From assembly GCA_013361335.1 (NCBI GenBank), contig JABFYH010000023.1, positions 1-36,853 on the forward strand: a DNA stretch of 36,853 nt, written 5' to 3'. Below are positions 31,952 through 36,853 of this stretch, piece after piece. The translations under genes and the position numbers were made by a program. A model generated the notes under the pieces. It was not told the origin of the DNA. It searched no databases and saw only the letters and a list, made by a program, of their open reading frames with translations. Numbering within the stretch: the first letter of the stretch is position 1; each line of letters opens with the position of its first letter. Source of the DNA: Gemmatimonadaceae bacterium (GTDB lineage: Bacteria; Gemmatimonadota; Gemmatimonadetes; Gemmatimonadales; Gemmatimonadaceae).

Positions 31952-31981
31952 AATATACGGAATGCCGTCGGATGCCGTCAA
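31952..31981 (-). promoter_or_regulatory. Sigma-70-like promoter for the FHA/PP2C/protease operon
   Basis: On the minus strand, TTGACG (31981-31976) and TATATT (31957-31952) are separated by 18 nt. Transcription would start near 31945, about 23 nt before GTG 31922. This is the best promoter match in the window. Confidence 0.6.
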
Positions 31982-32135
31982 CAAATTCGATGGCTGTTCC
32001 GGCTCGCTGAAGGCCGACGGCAACTGCAACAGCGAACGCGTGGCGCGAGCATCTGCCCGTTCGAGCCGTGGCGCGATGAGCCCGGGCGCAGGGAAGCATC
32101 GTGCCGAAGGCTCGCCCGACCTGCCGACGTCGGGT

Positions 32136-32141
32136 TAGCTT
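32136..32141 (+). promoter_or_regulatory. Putative -10 element (TAGCTT) of the amidase gene, leaderless arrangement
   Basis: TAGCTT is followed by exactly 6 nt (CCCCGG) and ATG 32148, with no Shine-Dalgarno sequence at a useful distance. The same geometry is seen at priA and the LOR/SDH-family gene. Confidence 0.4.
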
Positions 32142-32147
32142 CCCCGG

Positions 32148-33818
32148 ATGCCTGGCCGTCATTTCCCCCTCGTCCCCGTCGCCGGGCTCGCGCTCGCGAC
32201 CGCGTGCATGAGCAGCGCGTCCTATCCGCCCCCCGCCACCACGGCGACGCCGGCCGGTGCGCCCCCGACCACCGCCGTCGGCCGGCAGCCGCTGCCACCC
32301 ATCCCGCAGGTCGACGGCCCGCTCGCGCTCCGCGTCGTCTATCCGACCGCCAACGCCGTCGTCACCTCGCGCGACTCGAACTTCATCTTCGGCTCCGTCG
32401 GCAGTGGACGCGCGTCGCTCACCATCAACGGCGTGCCCACGCGGGTGTATCCCAACGGCGCCTTCATGGCGTTCCTCGCCAACCCGCCCGCCGACGCGCC
32501 GCGGTACGAGCTCGTCGCCACCAAGGGCACCGATACGGCGCGGGCGACGCACGTGATTCGGTATCCGGCGCCCGTCGTCGCGGCCGTCGACACCACGGCG
32601 GCGCGAGCGAAGCCCGAGACCCAGCCCACCTCGCGCGCCGACACCGTCGCCGCGCTCACCGCGCGCATCGACTCCCTGCGCACGCGACTGACGGCCGACC
32701 AGCCGATCGGCTGGGTGCAGCTCGGCCAGCCGAACGCGGCGATGGACACCGACCGCACGATCATCGGGCGGCCGATCGTCGGCGGGACCTACAAGTGGTT
32801 CTTCACCCCGGGCACCGTCGTCCCCCTGCTCGGCCGCACCGGCGGCATGGCGCGCATCCGCCTCGACCGCGACCTCGACGTCTACGTTGACTCCGCCGAC
32901 GCGATCGACCTCCCCGCCGACACGCCGGCGCCGAGACGCGTCGTCTCCAACATGCGCGTGCGCGGCGCGCCGCTCGGCGTCGACGTCGTCATGCCCCTCG
33001 GTCCGCGCGTGCCGTACTTCGTCGAGGAGCGCGAGCGCGCGCTCGTGCTCACGCTCTATGGCGCACGCGCGAACACCGACATCGTGAACTTCGCGCCGCA
33101 GGATTCCATGGTGCGCACGGTGGAATGGGAGCAGGAGACCCCGGAGCGCGCGAAGATCACGGTGAACCTGCGCGCCGCGCCGTACGGGTATCTGGTGTTC
33201 TGGGAGAACGGCTCGCTCGTGCTGCGCCTGCGCGGCCGCCCCGCGATCGACGCGCACCGCCCCCTCGCCGGCCTCACGATCGCCGTCGATCCGGGGCATC
33301 CACCCGGCGGGGCCACCGGTCCGACGGGCCTGTACGAGGCGACGGCGACCCTCGCGATCGGGACGCGGCTCCGGCGGATCCTCGAGGAGCGCGGCGCGAC
33401 GGTACTGTTAACCAGGACGACCGATTCCGCGATCGCACTCGGCGACCGCCCGATCTTCGCGCGGCGCGGGAACGTCAATGCGTTCGTGTCCATCCACCTG
33501 AACGCGTACCCGGACGGCGTGAACCCCTTCGTCGCCCCGGGCACGGGGACCTACTTCTTCCGCACCCACAGCGAGCCGCTCGCGCGCGCCGTCCAGGCGG
33601 GGATGGTCCCGCAGTTGAGTCTCATCGACTTGGGCGTCAACTACGACAACCTCGCCGTCGTGCGGGGCACCTGGTATCCGGCGATTCTGTGCGAGGGCGC
33701 CTTCGTCATCCTCCCCGATCAGGAGGCCGCCCTGCGCACGCCCGAGTATCAGGAGCGCTACGCCCGCGGCGTCGCCGACGGCGTGGAGAGCTACTTCCGT
33801 TCGCTGCCGTCGCGCTGA
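32148..33818 (+). CDS. N-acetylmuramoyl-L-alanine amidase, lipoprotein (Amidase_3)
   Basis: The 556-aa protein starts with a signal peptide and lipobox-like ALATAC (Cys20). Residues about 50-370 are beta-rich and may include SH3-like and AMIN-like cell-wall-binding parts (LRVVYPTANAVVTSRDSNFIFGSV; RVVSNMRVRGAPLGVDVVMPLG). The C-terminal 190 residues are the zinc amidase: AVDPGHPPGG (His384), Glu397 in LYEATATL, His450 in SIHLNAYPDG and Glu516 in LCEGAF. It cuts the bond between MurNAc and L-Ala of peptidoglycan, producing material for the recycling enzymes encoded in this window. It is probably tethered to the outer membrane. Confidence 0.93.
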   Translation: MPGRHFPLVPVAGLALATACMSSASYPPPATTATPAGAPPTTAVGRQPLPPIPQVDGPLALRVVYPTANAVVTSRDSNFIFGSVGSGRASLTINGVPTRVYPNGAFMAFLANPPADAPRYELVATKGTDTARATHVIRYPAPVVAAVDTTAARAKPETQPTSRADTVAALTARIDSLRTRLTADQPIGWVQLGQPNAAMDTDRTIIGRPIVGGTYKWFFTPGTVVPLLGRTGGMARIRLDRDLDVYVDSADAIDLPADTPAPRRVVSNMRVRGAPLGVDVVMPLGPRVPYFVEERERALVLTLYGARANTDIVNFAPQDSMVRTVEWEQETPERAKITVNLRAAPYGYLVFWENGSLVLRLRGRPAIDAHRPLAGLTIAVDPGHPPGGATGPTGLYEATATLAIGTRLRRILEERGATVLLTRTTDSAIALGDRPIFARRGNVNAFVSIHLNAYPDGVNPFVAPGTGTYFFRTHSEPLARAVQAGMVPQLSLIDLGVNYDNLAVVRGTWYPAILCEGAFVILPDQEAALRTPEYQERYARGVADGVESYFRSLPSR

Positions 33819-33880
33819 CCGTTGGTGGTCGCGCGAGAGGGTTGCCGCGCCGAGGGTGGGCGAACGGAGGCCGGGTTCCT

Positions 33881-33934
33881 CACGGAGCGATCCGTGGAAT
33901 CAGTTTTCATCCGTATAATCTGCGTCACCGTTGC
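33881..33934 (+). repeat. Dispersed intergenic repeat, degenerate copy D
   Basis: GATCCGTGGAATCAG... CATCCGTATAATCTGCG... CCGTTG follows the order and spacing of copy A (GATCCGTGTGATCCG... CATCCGTGTAATCCGCG... CCGTTG). It sits between the amidase stop and the next start, and its TATAAT could serve as a -10 for the downstream gene. Confidence 0.6.
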
Positions 33935-33968
33935 GGCCAGCCCACTCCACTACTCTGACGTTCGTCGC

Positions 33969-36853
33969 ATGCCCTCCTCGACAGCGCGGTTTCTGACAGG
34001 CGTGCTCGTCGCCATGCTGCTCACCGGCGCGGCCGGGGACGCCGCTGCCCAGCCTGCCCCATACCGCCACTACCGCACCCTCGACACCCCGCACTTCAAC
34101 GTCCACACCGCGCCCGGGCTCGAGCGCGAGGGGCGCGTCGCGGCGGCGGCGGCGGAGCGAGCGTATGGGCTGCTGAGCAGGGAGCTCGTGGCGCCGCGCG
34201 GGGTCATCGATCTCGTCGTCTCCGACGACGCCGACTTCGCCAACGGGAACGCCACTCCCGTCCCCGGCAACCGCATCAACATCTTCGCCGCGCCGCCGGT
34301 GGAGAACGAAGGGCTCCGCTTCAACGACGACTGGATCCAGATCGTCGTGACCCACGAGCTCACCCACATCTTCCATCTCGATCGGGTGCGCGGCTTCTGG
34401 GCCGCGGCGCAGCACGTCTTCGGCCGCTCGCCCTTTCTCTTCCCGAACATCTACGGGCCGGCCTGGCTCACCGAGGGGCTCGCCGTCTACTACGAGTCGC
34501 GCCTCACTCCTGGTGGCCGCCTCAACGAGCAGAGCAACCGCATCATCGCCCGCGCCGCCGCGCGCGACGCGCGGCTCCCGCAGCTCAATCAGCTCAGCCT
34601 CGGCTCGCCCGACTTCCCGGGGGGCGAAGGGGTCTACGACTACGGCGCGCTCTTCATCCAGTACCTCGCCGCGACGCGCGGCGATTCCGCCGTCGGCCGC
34701 TTCGTCGAGCGCCAGAGCGGGCAGCTCATCCCCTTTCGCCTCAACCGCTCGGCGACGCAGGGGTTCGGCATCTCGTTCAACGAGGCGTTCGCCGCGTGGC
34801 GCGACTCGGTCGCGCGCAGCGTCGACTCGGTCACCGCGCCCCTGCCCGGTTGGCGCCAGCTCACCGCGCGCAGCCTGTACGCTCCCGTCCCGCGCTGGCG
34901 CGACGACAACACCATCGTCTACTCGGCGACGACCGGACGCGAGACGAACGCCGCCTGGGAGTTGCACCTCGACGGGCGCGTGCGCCGACTCGGCCGCCGC
35001 GACGGCCGCGGCGCGAACGTCCCGCTCCCCGACGGCTCGCTGCTCTATTCGGGGCTCGACTACACCGGCGTCTCGGTCGTGCGCTCCGATCTCTACCGCC
35101 AGTGGCCCGATGGGCGCGTCCAGCGCCTCACCACTGGCGCGCGACTGATCCAGCCGGACGCGCGGCGCGACGGCACCATCGTCGCCGTGAAGCTCGACGC
35201 GGCGCGGTCGAGCCTCGTGCTCCTCGACTCGGCCGGAGGCGGCGAGCGGACGCTGCGTCGAGCGGAGGCCGACGAGACCTGGAGCGAGCCCGCCTGGTCG
35301 CCGGATGGTCGCACGGTCGCCGCGGTGCATCGCCGTCATGGCGGCGAGTTCTCGCTCGAGGCGATCGACGTCGCCACCGGCACGGTGCGCGTGTTCGATC
35401 GCGGGCGCTACGTGATCGCGTCGCCCCGCTGGACGGGCACGAGCCTGATGTGGACGAGCGAGCGACTCGGCAGCCCGAACCTCGTCCGCTCGTTCGAGAC
35501 GGGCTTCACGCAGCTCATCCGGCAGCCGCAGGACGTCGCCCTCTTCTCGCCCGATCTCGGGCCCTCGAATCGTCAGGTCGCGGCCACGTCGCTGCGCGGC
35601 GACGGCTATCACGTCGGCATCGCGATGCTCCCCGGCACCGAGCACGCCTGGTATGCGGTGCGCCTCCCCGACAGTCTGCCCGCGCCGGCGCCCGCCGACA
35701 CCCAGACGCTCGCCGCCGGCGACTACCACGACTATTCGCCCTGGCGCTCGCTGCTCCCGCGCTTCTGGTATCCCGTGATCGAGGGCGCGCCGACCGGCGA
35801 CACCCGATTCGGCGCGGCGACGACCGGCGTCGACGTGCTTGGCCGGCACAGCTACGCGGTGTACGCCGCCGTGCCGACGTCCGGTCGTCAGCCCGTCGCC
35901 GCGCTCTTCTATCGTTATGCCGGCCTGCGCCGCCCCTGGATCGACGTCAGCGCCCTGCGCGACTGGCAATCCGAGGCGGCGATCTTCGATCAATCCGACA
36001 AACGCGTCGGCACGCTGATCAAGGGGACGCAGGATCTCTCCGTCGCGGCGACCTTCCTGCGCCCGCGCGTGCGCACCTCGGCGGCGGTGAGCCTGGGTGT
36101 CGGCGTCGAGCGCCGGCGCTTCGCCACCGATCCGAGCACCATCCTCGCGCTCCTCGACTCCAGCTTCCGGCGCACCTACGACTACCCGCGCGCCTTTGTC
36201 GGTGCGACCTGGGCGAACGTCCAGCGTCCCGCGCTCAGCATCTCCCCGGAGGACGGCGTCGCCCTCGCGTTCACGGCGCGCGAGCGCTATCGGAGCGATG
36301 CGCCGAGCACCACGGCGTCGCTGAGCGTGGTCGGGACGACGTCGGGGTACAAGTCGCTCGATCTTCCCGGCTTCGCGCACCACGTCCTCGCCCTCCGCGT
36401 CGCCGCGGGCTGGGCGGACCGCCGCTCGGCTACCGCCTTCGAGGTGGGCGGCACGAGCGGCAGCACCTTCGGCGTGCTCCCCGGCTACGAGGTGGGCGAG
36501 GGCCGCCGCACCTTCGGTGTGCGCGGCTTCGACAACGCGTCCGTCTACGGCACGAGCGCCGTCGCCGGCTCGCTCGAGTACCGCGCCCCGCTGCGGGTGG
36601 CGGGTCGAGGGCTCGGCCAGCTCCCGCTCTTCCTGGATCGGTCGTCGGTGACGGCCTTCGCCGACGCGGGCACGGCGACGTGCGCGGCCAACCCGCTCTA
36701 TCCGTCCATCTGCGCACCGTCGCCGTTCATCGGCCGCACGATCGCCAGCGTCGGCGGCGAGGTGGGCATGTCGCTGGGCATCCTGACCTGGGATGCGCCT
36801 GAACTGCTGCGCCTGGGCGTGGCGGTGCCCGTTGCGGGTCGGGAGCTCGTGGG
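33969..36853 (+). CDS. Outer-membrane protein: gluzincin metalloprotease + TolB-like propeller + Omp85-like barrel (3' truncated)
   Basis: The frame is open from ATG 33969 to the window end (961 codons, no stop). A signal peptide (GVLVAMLLTGAAGDAAAQ) is followed by a peptidase MA-like domain with HELTH at residues 129-133 and the third zinc ligand Glu169 in PAWLTEGLAVYYE. Residues about 290-560 show TolB/WD-type blades (WSEPAWSPDGRTVAAVHRR). From about 600 on, alternating beta strands lead to GVRGFDNASVYG at 850-861, the VRGF motif of Omp85/BamA-type barrels. It is expected in the outer membrane, with protease and propeller in the periplasm or outside. Substrate unknown; the end lies outside the window. 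Confidence 0.85.
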   Translation, partial: MPSSTARFLTGVLVAMLLTGAAGDAAAQPAPYRHYRTLDTPHFNVHTAPGLEREGRVAAAAAERAYGLLSRELVAPRGVIDLVVSDDADFANGNATPVPGNRINIFAAPPVENEGLRFNDDWIQIVVTHELTHIFHLDRVRGFWAAAQHVFGRSPFLFPNIYGPAWLTEGLAVYYESRLTPGGRLNEQSNRIIARAAARDARLPQLNQLSLGSPDFPGGEGVYDYGALFIQYLAATRGDSAVGRFVERQSGQLIPFRLNRSATQGFGISFNEAFAAWRDSVARSVDSVTAPLPGWRQLTARSLYAPVPRWRDDNTIVYSATTGRETNAAWELHLDGRVRRLGRRDGRGANVPLPDGSLLYSGLDYTGVSVVRSDLYRQWPDGRVQRLTTGARLIQPDARRDGTIVAVKLDAARSSLVLLDSAGGGERTLRRAEADETWSEPAWSPDGRTVAAVHRRHGGEFSLEAIDVATGTVRVFDRGRYVIASPRWTGTSLMWTSERLGSPNLVRSFETGFTQLIRQPQDVALFSPDLGPSNRQVAATSLRGDGYHVGIAMLPGTEHAWYAVRLPDSLPAPAPADTQTLAAGDYHDYSPWRSLLPRFWYPVIEGAPTGDTRFGAATTGVDVLGRHSYAVYAAVPTSGRQPVAALFYRYAGLRRPWIDVSALRDWQSEAAIFDQSDKRVGTLIKGTQDLSVAATFLRPRVRTSAAVSLGVGVERRRFATDPSTILALLDSSFRRTYDYPRAFVGATWANVQRPALSISPEDGVALAFTARERYRSDAPSTTASLSVVGTTSGYKSLDLPGFAHHVLALRVAAGWADRRSATAFEVGGTSGSTFGVLPGYEVGEGRRTFGVRGFDNASVYGTSAVAGSLEYRAPLRVAGRGLGQLPLFLDRSSVTAFADAGTATCAANPLYPSICAPSPFIGRTIASVGGEVGMSLGILTWDAPELLRLGVAVPVAGRELV

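Noticed and set aside
33900..36383. Long minus-strand open frame antisense to the outer-membrane protein
   Set aside because: Composition is Arg/Glu/Ala-rich without domains; the plus-strand frame has a signal peptide, HELTH motif and VRGF motif.
1..36853. tRNA, rRNA, riboswitch or integrated phage/IS element
   Set aside because: No cloverleaf-like tRNA sequence, rRNA segment, transposase, integrase or recognizable riboswitch core was seen on either strand.

Overview
The window is very GC-rich (clearly above 65 %), densely packed bacterial chromosome. It carries outer-membrane-type proteins, lipoproteins, many GTG starts and many 4-bp ATGA/GTGA gene overlaps. The gene mix points to a Gram-negative soil-type bacterium, most consistent with Gemmatimonadota: BatA-type cluster, zinc-ribbon kinase, Spy-like proteins around an ECF sigma factor, and a large outer-membrane protease/propeller/barrel protein. 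That placement is inference from gene style; no rRNA or tRNA gene is present to settle it.

Layout. 1-7421 (+): the end of a MoxR-type AAA ATPase, then a tightly overlapping run of DUF58 protein, BatA-like membrane protein, DUF4175-like protein, DUF4159 protein, a GATase-like membrane protein and a histone-deacetylase-family enzyme. 7554-10195 (+): a stand-alone GvpL/GvpF homologue directly abutting a zinc-ribbon Ser/Thr kinase, then a dipeptide epimerase. 10196-10604: a repeat-rich, palindromic intergenic region. 10605-16431 (+): PriA, a strong hairpin repeat, an archaeal-type ornithine cyclodeaminase (LOR/SDH family), a small unknown protein, CcdA and an LLM flavin oxidoreductase. 16479-17690 (-): a soluble histidine kinase and a single-domain response regulator. 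18045-19904 (-): an ABC exporter half-transporter with a degenerate catalytic site. 19998-23136 (+): a glycine-zipper lipoprotein, then ECF sigma, putative anti-sigma and Spy/CpxP-like proteins in a Cnr-like arrangement. 23239-25799 (-): gamma-glutamyltransferase and a secreted/outer-membrane protein. 25917-27985 (+): MurQ and AnmK. 28128-31922 (-): VanZ-like protein, trypsin-like protease, PP2C phosphatase and a zinc-ribbon double-FHA protein. 32148-36853 (+): a lipoprotein amidase and a partial metalloprotease/TolB-propeller/Omp85-like protein that runs off the window.

How the genes work together. Two themes recur. The first is murein turnover and recycling: a periplasmic amidase, AnmK and MurQ for anhydro-MurNAc, an L-Ala-D/L-Glu epimerase for the peptide, and gamma-glutamyltransferase. 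The second is Ser/Thr phospho-signalling: a Hanks-type kinase and, 20 kb away, an FHA reader, PP2C phosphatase and membrane-anchored protease. Both the kinase and the FHA protein begin with zinc ribbons.

Non-coding structure is unusually rich. There is a dispersed ATCCGCGT-type intergenic repeat family in at least six places, one of which supplies the C-terminus of the VanZ-like protein. There is a roughly 340-bp imperfect palindrome upstream of priA, several long hairpins, and a recurring -10-like hexamer exactly 6 nt before start codons that lack ribosome-binding sites, suggesting leaderless transcripts.
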